Assembly (NCBI RefSeq): GCF_015832195.1
Contig: NC_052032.1
Span: forward strand, 1,308,618 to 1,372,617
DNA: 64,000 bases
Origin: Motacilla alba alba
Taxonomy: Eukaryota > Chordata > Aves > Passeriformes > Motacillidae
Direction: 5' to 3'
In this document: one piece after another, positions 44,421 to 59,580 of the stretch
Layout: each line of letters begins with the position of its first letter
How positions within the stretch are numbered: position 1 is the first letter of the stretch
Program-made: the position numbers and the translations under genes
Notes under the pieces: model-generated
What the model was told of the DNA's origin: nothing
Seen by the model: only the letters and a program-made list of their open reading frames with translations
Databases searched by the model: none

Positions 44421-46448
44421 GCTGTGTCCCCGCCCGCAGGGCTCTGCCCTGGGCTGTCCCCATCGGGTACCGGGGCTGCAGCCCTCGCTGCAGCGTCCCA
44501 AGGGATGCAGCTCCACCAGTGCAGCTCCCGCCCTGTGGCACTGTGAGAACCAGGCCCCCCAAAACGTCAGCACACAAGTCCATGTCTATATAACAATCCA
44601 GAATAATTCCCAGTGGTTAATTTAGTTCGTTTGGTGTGGAGCTGTGAGGTGTTGCTGAGGGATCTGGGCCTGGCAGGCATGTCTGGAGTAGTCACAGGAT
44701 GAGTTACCTGCAGACAGTGGCCAGACCCCAAATGCCAGAGTCACTGGGCTTCTGCTCAGCTCTGTGCCTTTGAGGGACACATTCCTGCTGCCTTGCGCTT
44801 CCAGAGCTCCTGTGACAGCACCCCAGAGCAGTTCCCAGTTCTTCTGAGCCCTCTGAGTGCCGTAATAAACTGACAGTTCAGTTATGGAGTTTAAGTTGTT
44901 TTTAGCAGCTGCTGATAAAAGTTGGATTTGTTTTTCAGCTTCCTGATGGAGTCAATATTTCCAAAGAAGCCCGGAGTGCGATCTCCCGAGCAGCAAGTGT
45001 GTTTGTGCTGTATGCTACATCATGGTAAGGACTTGGTGCAGCAGTCACTGGGGCACTTGATTGATAATTCATCTCTGGTGGCCTGGGGACTCTCTCCCAG
45101 TGTTGTTTTTCTGTATTGCCTGATTATATAAATAAACCAGTCTGCCAGGCTGCAGCAGGTGGGTTTGGACTGCCCAGAGCAGCCCATGGGAAGGTAGCTC
45201 GGCTCTGGACACAGCCATGTCCCAAAAAGAGGGGTCCCAAATTGCCATTTACCTTAGAGTGTGGCCGCACAGCCTTCCTGGCAAAGGCAGGGGCACTTGA
45301 CTCACTCTCAGGCTCTTCATCATGAAGCTGTGTTAGGGCAAGAGCTGCCACAGAGGACACAGTCACATTTTTGGGGTGGCTTGGCATATTCTTTGCAGGC
45401 AGTCACTCCTCTAGTGTCAGGTGCTTCTAGGGCTGTGTGGAACTGTCACAGCCAAGGTTCAGGCTTTCTCCTTCTCCTGCTTGTAGAAAAAGTCTGTGCA
45501 AGCAGAAACTAACACTGTGAGAAAGCACAGCCAGCCCGTGTAAACAAAAATGTCTCAAACCTTCTTTAGTAAATGATAAAAAAACCCTAAATGTTTTGGG
45601 GATGGCTTTTTTAAGTTGCTTTTGACTTCATTATTAAAGTCAGGATGGAATTGCTAACAGCTCCCAATTACCTCTCTTTTTGGTTCTGCCTAGTGCAAAT
45701 AACTTTGCCATGAAGGGGAAGAGGAAAACCCTGAATGCTGGGGATGTGCTCTCTGCCATGGAGGAGATGGAGTTCCAGAGATTCGTGGCCCCTCTGAAGG
45801 AATCCCTGGAAGGTACCGTGCTCCGTGGGTGTCCAGGGACTTTGAGAGGCACTGAGTTCTGTTTTCCTCCAACGCTGGACAAGCAACACTTATTGCCTGT
45901 CTTGTTTCTCTTCTCTTTGCCCAGCATCCTACACTGCAGTTTGCCTGGGGAGTAACTAATGTGCACCTTAACGGGACTGGGATAACATTATTGCACAACT
46001 GATGAGGATTGAGAAAGTCTCATCTGCTCTCACTCCCCTATTATGTTTATCTAAGGAAAGCCGTAGGTGCTGCCTGTAAATGTGACCTTCTGCATCCTTT
46101 TCAGCATTTTTCTGCTGAAATTTAACCTGATTTCCTATGGAGCTGCTCAGCACAGCTCAGCTCGTAGGGTGAGTTGTGCTCTGAGTTCCCTGCTCCCCTC
46201 CAAAGCTGGGAGAGCAAGTGGATGTTGGACCTCAGCCACTGACCTGTCCATGCCAGCGCCAAGCCCTCACTGTTCCCTCTCCTCCAGTTTACAGGCGTGA
46301 GCAGAAAGGAAAGAAAGAGGCCAGGAAAGATAAAGACAAGAAGGCAGACTCGGAGGAGCAAGATAAGAGCCGAGAGGAGGACAATGATGATGATGATGAA
46401 AGGATGGAGGAGGAAGAACAAAACGATGAGGAAGAGGTGGACAACTGA
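44276..46448 (+). CDS. POLE3: POLE3, DNA polymerase epsilon subunit 3 (CHRAC17/YBL1), complete
   Basis: A histone-fold protein that pairs with POLE4 in DNA polymerase epsilon and with CHRAC1 in the CHRAC remodelling complex (family knowledge). Coding exons 44276-44341, 44939-45024, 45694-45812 and 46288-46448 give 143 residues. Exon 1 encodes [20 protein letters not shown]; the histone fold continues through [39 protein letters not shown] and [19 protein letters not shown]. The tail is lysine-rich then strongly acidic ([11 protein letters not shown]...EEEVDN), as in the human protein of 147 residues. All introns are GT-AG and in phase. The start is the first ATG after an acceptor at 44265 and aligns with the human start. 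Near-certain ortholog. Confidence 0.98.
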
Positions 46449-46586
46449 GCTGGCTGGTGGGCAGGGGCTGGGATGTGCTCAGAGGGATGTAAACGCTGTA
46501 AATCGACCTTGCCGTGTCCCCTCGTGTTTCCATTAGAGCTTTGTACTGCCCCTCTGTGGCCTGTCCCTTTTGGCCTGTAATTTGTA

Positions 46587-46592
46587 CATAAA
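46587..46592 (+). terminator. Possible POLE3 poly(A) signal, CATAAA variant
   Basis: CATAAA lies 139 nt after the stop. The nearest canonical AATAAA on this strand is at 47900-47905, so either a short variant-signal 3' UTR or a 1.45-kb 3' UTR is possible. Confidence 0.4.
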
Positions 46593-47899
46593 GGACTGTG
46601 CTGAAGCTTTTCCCGTGGCTGGGTGGCTCCTCCCTGTGCCTGGGGGGCTTTGGCCCTCCCCAGGCTCTGGGCAGGCACTTCCTGGGCTTTTGATGCTGGG
46701 CTGGCTCTGAAAGAGAGGAAAATAGAACTGGTGGGTGCTCAGTGCAGAAACTAGCCAGGAGAACGTGAGACTCTCGAATATGAGGGGCTGAATCCAGTAG
46801 ATCACTCACAGATCACTTCCGGGGTGTAGGATGTAGGTGATGATGTCCAGAGGCTTGGGAGCTGCACATTGAAGCCTTTGATCCAATTGAGTTGTTTTTT
46901 TCCTTTTGTTTCCTTGCATCCTGGCTGTGCCTTCTCTCCCTGCTGTACTGTGACAGTGACACTGTGTCCTCCAGCCTCAGCAGCAGCACAGGGTGGCTGT
47001 ACCCAAACTAACCCAAATCCAAAAAACGCACAGTGCTGTCGGGGTAAGCTGTACACAGTCAGTGACTTTGAGAGCCCTGAGAGACAAAGAGGAGATTGAT
47101 TCAAACTCTGAAGCACGATGAGGGGCTCAGATGAGGAGCAGGGCTGAAAATAGGTGGCTTTGTGCAGTGCTGGGGGTGTGACAGGTCAGTGTCACGCTGG
47201 GGGTCTGGTGCTCTCTGCTGTCCCCCTGCAGCAGCAGCTCCTGCAGCAAGCTGAGATGTGCTAGAACAGAGTGGTGAATTGTGGTGGTTGTCTTTTCCCC
47301 ATTTCCCAGATGGGATGACCTAATTCCATCCAAGGTCCCTCTAAAGCCTTTGTTGGTCATTCCAGGGACACAGATGCCTCTGGGAGGGCAGCAGGGGCAG
47401 GGTGTGCCCACCCAGGGGGTCCATGTGGCTTCACAAAAGGCCCCTGCAAGAAGGGTTGAGAGAAGCTGTTGGTATCCCTTGTGCTAGTGTAGGTTTGTGC
47501 TTTTCCACTTGAACTCTTAGATCTGATGCCTTTCTCCCTCAGGAAGTTTTAGATACATTTAAAACCCCCAGGTTTTGATGATGTGCAGTTTTAAAATAGC
47601 AGTTGTGAGGAATCCTGGATCCTTTCCACCAAAAAATGGTGGCAGCTACCCACAAGAAGCACCCTGCTTTCCTGGCCCGCTGGATTTTCACATGCACACA
47701 AGCCCAGCTACTGAAAAGAACTGAACCAACACAGATTTTCTGCTGTCTAGTTTCTGCTGGCATCCAGTCAGGCTGTGGAAAGCCTGAACTGATGATATGT
47801 TCCCCACATTTCTGATAAACACCCACCTTCCAGCTCTTTTCCTCTCTTTTCTCTTCAGCACATATCTGGGGTGCATATTCTGGAAGGGAATGAGATCTA

Positions 47900-47905
47900 A
47901 ATAAA
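47900..47905 (+). terminator. Canonical AATAAA downstream of POLE3
   Basis: AATAAA followed within 10 nt by a T-rich stretch. It is a candidate distal poly(A) site for POLE3. Confidence 0.35.
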
Positions 47906-48899
47906 AGCCTGATTTTTTTTTTTTACAGAAATGGGAGTCTCATATTTTGGTCAGTTATAAAATGAGCAGGTTGTGGTTGCATAAGTGGGATGGGAGCAGG
48001 AAATGCTCTGGGAAATGTTTTCTGGAGCAGCTGACATGGAGGAGGATGAGGGGAGGATGAAGGCTGCTGCAACCAGGCGTCAGTGAGAGGAGGGAGGGAG
48101 TGTGGAAAGGAGGGGATTTCCAGGTCGCTGTGTGTGAGCTCCCCCTCGCTCCAGGGAGAGGTGCCAGGCGGGGGGAAAGATCCAGGATCTGGAACCAGGG
48201 TTTCTGCACTGGAGTGAGCCGGGGAATGATGCTTTGGTGGGGGAGCTGCAGAATGTCCTGCACTAAACCTGAGCCTGGCTTCTCCCCTGCTCTGAGAGAC
48301 CAAGGCAGGCGTTTGGGCTTCCCCCAGCACCCCAAACCCTGCTCCAGGTGCCTCTGCAGCACCCCACACCTTGTTCCACACCACCACAGCCTCTCAGCCA
48401 TGCTCTTTAAACCAAACACTGCAGCACTCCAAACCCTCACAGCACACCAGTGCCCTGCCCCAGCCACTCCAGAATCCTAAAACCTGGCTCCAGGTCCTCC
48501 CACAGCACCCTAGAACTGGACTGCACAGACCTCCAGCACCCCAAAACCCTGCTCCATGCTCCCGTCAGCACTCCAAAACCTGGCTCTGGGTCCTGCAGCA
48601 CCCCAGAGCATTGCTCCAGCCTCCATAAACCCCCAAAACCTGCCTTCTGTCCCCCTCCAGCACCCCAAAGCCCTGCTCCATGCGCCCCAGAACCCCAAGA
48701 TCTGGCTCTTGAGTCCTCCTGCAGCACCCCCAAACTTGGCTCCAGGGGCCCCTACAGCACCCTGGAACTGGATTGCCTGGCCCCAGCACCCAGAGCCTGC
48801 CCCCGCAGCACCCCGAGGCCGTGCCCCGTGCCCCCCCCGGGCCCATCCCTGCCGCAGATCCCGGATCCCGGCTCCGCCATCGCCCCCGTTCCCCCGCGC

Positions 48900-49026
48900 C
48901 GCTTTCCCGCGCTCCGCCGCGAGACTTCCCGCCAGCCCCTCCGCGCGGGGCGGGGCTATGCTGATTGCGGGCGTGGTTATGCAAATCGCAGTCACTGTCG
49001 CACGGCAGGAGCGGACGCGGCGATCG
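48900..49026 (+). promoter_or_regulatory. ALAD promoter and noncoding exon 1
   Basis: A CpG-rich block with an octamer motif ATGCAAAT at 48979-48986 is followed by an exon-like stretch ending GCGATCG before a GTGAGT donor at 49027. It would splice to the acceptor at 52272. In mammals ALAD has separate housekeeping and erythroid first exons; only this one is convincing here. The start of the exon is not determined. Confidence 0.55.
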
Positions 49027-50280
49027 GTGAGTGCCGGGACCGGGACCGGGACCGGGAACGGGAACGGGGCTGGGAGCGGGCACCGGAGCTGGGGCCGGGG
49101 CGTCCGCCTCTCCTCCGGTCCCCGACCTCGGCCCCTTGCAGGGCTGCGGGGAATGACTCCAGGGACGGGGCCCGGCCGCGCTTGGGTGCAGGCAGGAAGG
49201 GCAGCCCCGGGTAACGCAGCAAGGACAACCCGGGTTTTGCTCAGTTTTGCTCGGGTTTTGCTCCGTTTTTGCTCGGTAACTGTGGCAACGGCGGGGGACG
49301 CACCGAGCAGCGTGTGATGCTGTGAGCTGCCGTCGGTCCTGAGCTCCCGCTTGTCCTGGGGTATAATTCCAGACCCCAGAGCATCCCCGTTCCCGTCCTG
49401 GAGCGGGAAACCTGCCCTAACAGCTTGACCTTCGTAGGTAGCTCTTAATTAACATTGTAAAAGCTTGACCCTCGTTAGTGGCTGTTAATTAACCCACAGC
49501 TCCGTTGTCTGCCCTGAGGAGCTCCACTTTCCTGGGACACCCCGGTCCGTCCCCAGCTGGGATTTTGGCAGCCTGCATGTCCCTGGGGTTTAGCTAAATA
49601 GTTGTGCTCGTGTCTGAGGCCACGTGTGCTTGTGTGTCCTGAAATGCTGGGACACCTCTTGCTGCCAAGATGAGGCGAGATGAGGGAACGAACCCTCCCA
49701 GCTCTTGGGAGACTGTCGGGAGCCGGAGCAGCGCCGGGTCTGCCTCCAGCCCGTCCCCGAAAATTGTCCGGTCGGTGCCGGTGCCGAGGGCCGGCGTGTG
49801 CCGAGTTCTCCCGTTGGGAAGTCGCTTCCCGTCCCTCGAGAGCAGCGAGGCAGCCGGGCAGTGCCGCGGGCACGGGCTGGGCGCAGCTGCGGGTTCGGGT
49901 GCTGCGGCTTTGGACCGGTCCCAGGGGAAGGAGCAAAGGTGAAGCCGCCCTGCTGCCGACCTGTCCGTGAACTCCTCCGGTGTGCGCGGAGCAGAGAGCT
50001 TTAGAAAGACAGGTTTGGGCCCTGGATGTTGGGGAAAGGTTAATTTGCTCTGCCGGGACCTCGGGAGGAGCAGCCCCAGCCCAGGGTGGCGCAATGTCCC
50101 CGTGGCACACTCTTGAAGCCTCGCTCCGCGGCCCTGCCCTCCTTCCCCGATGTCCCCGGCTGTGCCATCCCGGCTGTGTCCCTCGTCGCGCCGGGTGCCC
50201 TGCGTGGGCAGCAGCTTGTCCTGGACGTGGGGCTGGGAAGGAGGACCCGGCCCAGCAGCCCGGGACCCACCCGTGCCGCT

Positions 50281-50287
50281 CTTATCT
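50281..50287 (-). promoter_or_regulatory. GATA motif in ALAD intron 1
   Basis: CTTATCT on the plus strand is AGATAAG reversed, about 20 bp from a CCCACCC element (50264-50270). GATA plus CACCC is typical of erythroid promoters, but chance occurrence is possible. Confidence 0.25.
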
Positions 50288-51804
50288 TGGCACTGCAATC
50301 CCAGCCGGCCCCGTCTCCTCCTACCCCAGAGCGTGCTTTCTGGAGCTGTGGCCTCTATCTGTCCCATCCAGTCAGGTGCCTCTGGTCCCACCCGGCCCCC
50401 TCCCCTCTCTCTGGTGGGATTAACTGTTTAAAGCATTTTTTGGATTCTCGAGGTGGGTTTTGTTCACTGAGCCCTTTGTTAGCCATTGCCTGGAGCCCTG
50501 CCTGGAGCCAGGCGCCTGCTGGAGCTGCCAGCTCCGGTTCACCCGAGGGCTGTCCCCTTCCCTGGAGTAAGGCCTGGGGCAGCAGCGTTCCAAGGGCTAA
50601 AAATGGCTTGCCAAGGGATGCCATGACGCTGCCAGCGTTCCTGTCAGCTGCTCTGCATCCCCCACGAGCACCACCTGATGTTTTTATTGGGTTTTTTATA
50701 CGTGTAAGCCTCTGACCAAGAGGGGCCTTTCCTCATCCCCAAGCAGAAGCGATTCCTTGAGGTATGAGAGGGTCAATTCCAGCCCTGGACTGAACACAAT
50801 TCCCCTTTGTTCCAAGTGTCCTGTGCAATGGGGTGCTCTGACAGAGTTTGGCTCCGTATTAGAACATCTCAAGCGTCTTGAGTGTGTAAAACAGGTGAAA
50901 CACTTCATATTAAAGGTTTTCCAGAAAAGCTGAGCCATCTCTCAGCTCTGTTACTGGCTGGTGTCATGGGTGCTGGTGTAAAACTTTGTCCTCTTGATTC
51001 TGTGCTGGGAGCTGGAGCTGTGCCTCCAGGGGGACTGTGATCCCACTCTGTTCTCCAGAGTTTGGATGCAGGCTGGGGGTCAGAGAGGTTTACTGCCTGG
51101 GGAATCCCCCCTGGGATGGACCCATCCTCCTGCTGCTCCATCTCCCTAGGGAAGCCCTGCCCTGCTCAGGACACTCACCTGCTCTTGCAGAATCTCATCT
51201 CAGCTCTGCTCCTGCCCACCTCCCTCAGGCTCAGCTCCCAAAAACCCATGCTCTGCAGCAGGAACTTTGCTTTGTCTCCCAGGGCACCCGAGCTCCTCTG
51301 CACAGAGCATTCAGGGGATGTGGCCTTGTGTGAACAGCCAGAAGTCCTTGGAGCTGCTCTGCACACACAGTCCCTTGTTGGGGTCGTGCAGCTGCTCCTC
51401 TGCACTGCAGCCAAACACCTCGTCCCAGGAGGGCTCCCTTCCCACGGCCCCTTCCATCACATCCACCAGCAGCATGGTGGGATTGAGCCCTCATGGAAAT
51501 GTAATTCTTAATGGGCTGATCACAGAATTATTACTAGATCTGCTAGAGAATAAAACATTGCTCCAGAAGACGCTTCAGCCATGAGATAGCTAATGATTCA
51601 TTTATATGTGAGTTTTGTTACCTCTGAAATTGGTTTTGCCCAACTCCAGGGTTTTCTTCATCCAGCAGTAAGTGGCCACTGGAGTTGTGTAACTGTGAGA
51701 GTTGTGTGAGAGCTTTAGAGCCCTGGATGGTCGCGTGGCTCCAGTGTCCCTACTCTTCTGTAACTGCACCTTCACTCTGCAGCCATAAATATGTGGTGCT
51801 ACAC

Positions 51805-51880
51805 GGAATCACGGAATGGTTTGGGTTGGAAGGGACCTTAAAGATCACACAGAGCAGCTCTGTATCCTCTCCATGCAAAA
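51805..51880 (-). mobile_element. CR1 LINE 3' tail (reverse orientation), ALAD intron 1
   Basis: GGAATCACGGAATGGTTTGG and TTGGAAGGGACCTTAAAGAT are the textbook avian CR1 3' end, here reversed. Confidence 0.88.
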
Positions 51881-52301
51881 ACACAATTTCTCAGCACTAA
51901 GGAAAAGTAAAATGAATGAAGAATGACCCTCTTGGGGCCCAGGGAAAGGAACCTGCACAGGGCGAATGTGATTCTGCTGGGGGAGGATGTCAGTGGCTGG
52001 AAATGGGGGTTTCATACACAGAACTGGGAGGTTTGTGGGGAGGAGTCACTGACACCCCGTTAATGGGAAGGGCCATGCTGTGACTGCTGATGGGGGTCCT
52101 GCAGCACCCCAGGGTGCCCAGGGTGGGTGGGGTGGAGCTGCCTGGGCTGCAGCTCATGGCCTGGCATGGGACTGAGTCAGTCCTGCAGGGGCTGCCTGGA
52201 TCCCAGCCCCTCCTCACGTGTGCCAAGAGCAGCAGCTCACCAGGGCCCCGCTGGTTTGTTTTGGCGTTTCAGAGTGTCCTTCCCTGACAGCAGAGCCCAC
52301 C

Positions 52302-56638
<4,337 letters not shown>

Positions 56639-57304
56639 GAGCGGCCATTGCGGCCGGGGCGGCTTCTCCGGGATGGGAGGGAATTCCGGGAGGGGCGGGC
56701 TCTCCGGGATGGGAGGGAATTCCGGGAGGGGCGGGTTCTCCGGGATGGGAGGGAATTCCGGGAAGGGCGGGTTCTCCGGGATGGGAGGGAATTCCGGGAG
56801 GGGCGGGTTCGCCGGTAGGGGCGGCGCTTCCGGGCAGCGGCGCAGGTGGGTCCCGGCGCTGCGCGCCCCCCAGCTCGCAGCCCCCGCGCACCGGGAGCTC
56901 GGCCCGGTGAGCGCCGGCACCGCCCCGCACCCCCGGGAACACCGCGAGCCTGCACCTGCGTTCCAGCGGTGCTCCCGCCCCGGCTGTGCCCCGGACGCCC
57001 TCCCCAAACACCCGGGCCGTGCCCCTGACCCCCAGCCCGGGTCCAGCCCCCGTACCCCAGCTCGCCCCGTCTGCGGCACCCACGTGGGGAGTGTCACTGC
57101 CCCGGCCTGGCAGACTTTGCCCCTGGCACTCGGAGCAGGGTTTGCCCTCCCTGCCGCCTCTCCGTGCTGACCCCAGGGGCCCTGAGCCCCGCCGGAGGAA
57201 CACCGACGCCCGTAGTGAGGTGGACTAAAGGCCGGGCCGCCCGCAGCCCTGTGATGTGACTGGCAGCGCGGGGCTCGGCGGTGTCCCCGGGCGCTGCTGA
57301 GGCC
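56639..57304 (+). other. ALAD-HDHD3 spacer: GC-rich, no AATAAA
   Basis: Contains the 36-bp repeat, then a CpG-rich block that probably holds the HDHD3 promoter. A plausible HDHD3 5' UTR intron runs from 56907 (CCCG then GTGAGC) to 57176 (pyrimidine tract then CCCCAG). Neither AATAAA nor ATTAAA is present on the plus strand, so the ALAD 3' end is undefined. Confidence 0.6.
56650..56815. repeat. 36-bp GC-rich tandem repeat just after the ALAD stop
   Basis: Four full copies and a partial of TTCTCCGGGATGGGAGGGAA followed by TTCCGGGAGGGGCGGG, starting about 12 bp after the ALAD stop codon. The unit is 12 codons, so it stays open, but no start or homology supports coding. It would form the start of the ALAD 3' UTR. 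Confidence 0.93.
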
Positions 57305-58021
57305 ATGCTCAGGCTGCGCCTGCTGACGTGGGACGTGAAGGACACGCTGCTGCGGCTGCGGCAGCCCGTGGGCCAGAGCTACGCGGCCGAGGCCCGGGCC
57401 CACGGGCTGCAGGTGCAGCCCGAGGCTCTGGGGCGCTCCTTCCGGGAGGTGTACGGAGCCCAGAGCCGGCGCTTCCCCAACTACGGCCACGGCCAGGGGC
57501 TCAGCTCCCGGCAGTGGTGGCTGGATGTTGTCAAACAGAGCTTCAGGCTCTCGGGCGTGCAGGACGAGGCAGCCCTGACGAAGCTGGCAGAAAAGCTCTA
57601 CCGCGACTACTGCAGCTCCAACACCTGGGAGGTGCTGCCGGGAGCGGCCGAGACCCTGAGCCGCTGCCGCCAGCTCGGCTTCCGCATGGGAATCGTCTCC
57701 AACTTCGACAGCCGGCTGGAAGCCATCCTCTCGCACTGCAACCTGCGGCACCACTTCGAGTTCGTGCTCACCTCCGAGGCCGCGGGCTTCGCCAAGCCGG
57801 ACGGGAGGATCTTCGAGCAGGCGCTGCGGCTCGGCGGGGCCCGCCCCGAGCAGGCGGCTCACATCGGGGATGACTACAGCCGGGATTACCGGGCGGCCCG
57901 GGCCGCGGGCATGCACAGCTTCCTGCTGCGGGCCGCCGGGCAGGGCGAGGGGCCCGAGGTGCCCCCCGAGCACGTCCTGCCCACGCTGAGCCACCTCCTG
58001 GCTCGCATCGAGAAGGAGTAG
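57305..58021 (+). CDS. HDHD3: HDHD3, haloacid dehalogenase-like hydrolase domain-containing 3
   Basis: An intact intronless CDS of 238 residues from the ATG at 57305 (context GAGGCCATGC). HAD-superfamily motifs: I at residues 9-15, WDVKDTL (nucleophile D10); II around S132 in GIVSNFD; III K164 in GFAKPDGRIF; IV D189/D190 in HIGDDYSRDY. A helical cap occupies about residues 20-100. It closely follows human HDHD3 (RLLTWDVKDTLLRLR, SRQWWLDVV, FVLTSEAAG, GMHSFL). Position 12 is K where most HAD phosphatases have the acid/base aspartate; human HDHD3 shares this, so catalytic activity is doubtful. The substrate is unknown. It is codirectional with ALAD. Confidence 0.97.
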   Translation: MLRLRLLTWDVKDTLLRLRQPVGQSYAAEARAHGLQVQPEALGRSFREVYGAQSRRFPNYGHGQGLSSRQWWLDVVKQSFRLSGVQDEAALTKLAEKLYRDYCSSNTWEVLPGAAETLSRCRQLGFRMGIVSNFDSRLEAILSHCNLRHHFEFVLTSEAAGFAKPDGRIFEQALRLGGARPEQAAHIGDDYSRDYRAARAAGMHSFLLRAAGQGEGPEVPPEHVLPTLSHLLARIEKE

Positions 58022-58149
58022 CTGCGGTTCGGAGGGGTCCAGTGCTGCTGCCAGTGCTGAACTGTCCTGACATGAGATTTCTTGCTGCTAGGTGGGCAGG
58101 GAAGAGCAGCAAGTCCGAGCTGCCTATGGAGCAGGAGGAGTGTTCATGC

Positions 58150-58155
58150 AATAAA
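58150..58155 (+). terminator. HDHD3 poly(A) signal AATAAA
   Basis: AATAAA 129 nt after the HDHD3 stop, in GCAATAAAACATT. It is also the first canonical signal downstream of the ALAD stop. Confidence 0.75.
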
Positions 58156-59580
58156 ACATTTCTGATGCCCAGCAGTGGAGCAATGTGTTTCATGCCTCTA
58201 AGAACACCACAGAAGAAGGTTAGCTGTGGTGTCTTCCCCTGACAGGGCTGGGACTGGGTGACTGCAGAGGTTCATTCTGGCAGGAGATGGAGGCAGATAC
58301 TGAGGTTTATCCCTTCTCACTCACTCCGGGGACAGGCCTAAACATCCCCCAGTGCAAGTGGCGGCCCTGTCCCAGGGAAGGTTTGCCCACACAGAACACC
58401 CAGGACAGCCCTGCCCAGGCCCTGCACCATCAGTGTACCCCAGCTTTGCCACCTCACCATCATCCCCCCCTTCCCAACAGCAGTAGGCAGGCAGGAGGTG
58501 CCTGCAGGTCTCCTGTTGTGGGCAAAACAGCTTGGAGCTGGGCAATTTCACTTAATGAATTGCCAATTAACAAACTTTACTTGATTTGGGTAGTGAGAAA
58601 CAAAGATGACCCTTTAAAGATTATTTTGAACCCCTTTCTCTGGCTCAACTCCAGGCCTACACCTCTCCTTCCTCCCTGTCTGCTGCCATCAGCTCCCCAT
58701 GTTTGCACCATGTTACACTCAAACCCCACTGCCTTGGGACACTCAGTTTTGGTTTCTTTCTGCTGGTCTTTGCTTGTTCCTCTGCCTGGACATGGCCACA
58801 GCCCCTCAGTAGTGCCCCTGTCCCAGCATGGTTCCTCCACAGGGGACAGCCCCCTGTGCTGTCCCTGCTCTGCAGTGGGGTAGCTCCTCCCAAAATCATC
58901 TCCAGCTTGAGTGTCCCAATCAGGGAATCACAGAATCATTTTGGTTGGAAAAGACCTTTAGGATCGAGTCCAGCTGTTCCCCCAACACTGCCTAGGCCAC
59001 CATTAAACCATGTCCTCAAGTGCCACATCCACAACGCCTTTTCAACCCCTCCAGGGATGGTGACTCCATCACTGCCTTGGGTAGATGGTGCCAGGGCCTG
59101 ACCACCCTTCCAGTGAAGGAATTTTCTCCATGATCCAACCTAAGCCTCTCCTGGCACAACATGAAGCCATTTCCTCTTGTTCTTTCACTATTGCCTGGGA
59201 GCAGAGCCTGACCCCCCCTGGCTCCACCCTCCTGCCAAGGAGTTGTAGAGCACACTGTCCCTTTCCACGGGCCTCCTCCCTGCCACTTCTCCACACATAC
59301 CTCTCACTATTTCTCCTCTTTTTTCCAGCCCACCAGCAGACTGGAAAGCTGCCTTTGGTGGGGCAGAAATCACACAATTCACCTAGGAGCAGCTGGCCCA
59401 GCCAGGCATTCCCAGACCGCCCACCCCATCACAGGGTGTAGGCTCCAGGACGAGAGGGAAGCTGCAGAAAACACGCGAGGACAGGAGTAGTGTGAAGGCA
59501 GGTGTTGTCTGAAGGGCCCTGCAGACAGCCCACAGCCCTGCCCGGGCTCCCTTCCCCCGGGCACTGCAGAGCACACACAG
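58156..59580. other. Convergent HDHD3-BSPRY interval
   Basis: Between two converging genes. It contains a reversed CR1 piece (58922-59215) and presumably the BSPRY 3' UTR; I could not place a canonical poly(A) hexamer for BSPRY. No other gene is seen. Confidence 0.6.
58922..59215 (-). mobile_element. CR1 LINE fragment (reverse orientation)
   Basis: GAATCACAGAATCATTTTGG and TTGGAAAAGACCTTTAGGAT, with body CCAGTGAAGGAATTTTCTCC. It lies between the HDHD3 and BSPRY 3' ends. Confidence 0.88.

Larger units (their letters stand above)
46449..48900 (+). other. POLE3-ALAD intergenic interval
   Basis: Holds the probable POLE3 3' UTR. From about 48310 to 48800 there is a low-complexity C-rich stretch in which CAGCACCCCAAAACCCTGCT-like phrases recur irregularly about every 35-45 bp. 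I see no gene. Confidence 0.6.

Noticed and set aside
45131..45136. AATAAA in POLE3 intron 2 as an internal poly(A) site
   Set aside because: Single hexamer in an A/T-rich spot, with no supporting downstream element judged convincing.
57328..57873. 181-codon frame in +1 register within HDHD3
   Set aside because: Alternate-frame shadow of a GC-rich CDS; arginine/alanine/glycine-rich with no domain.
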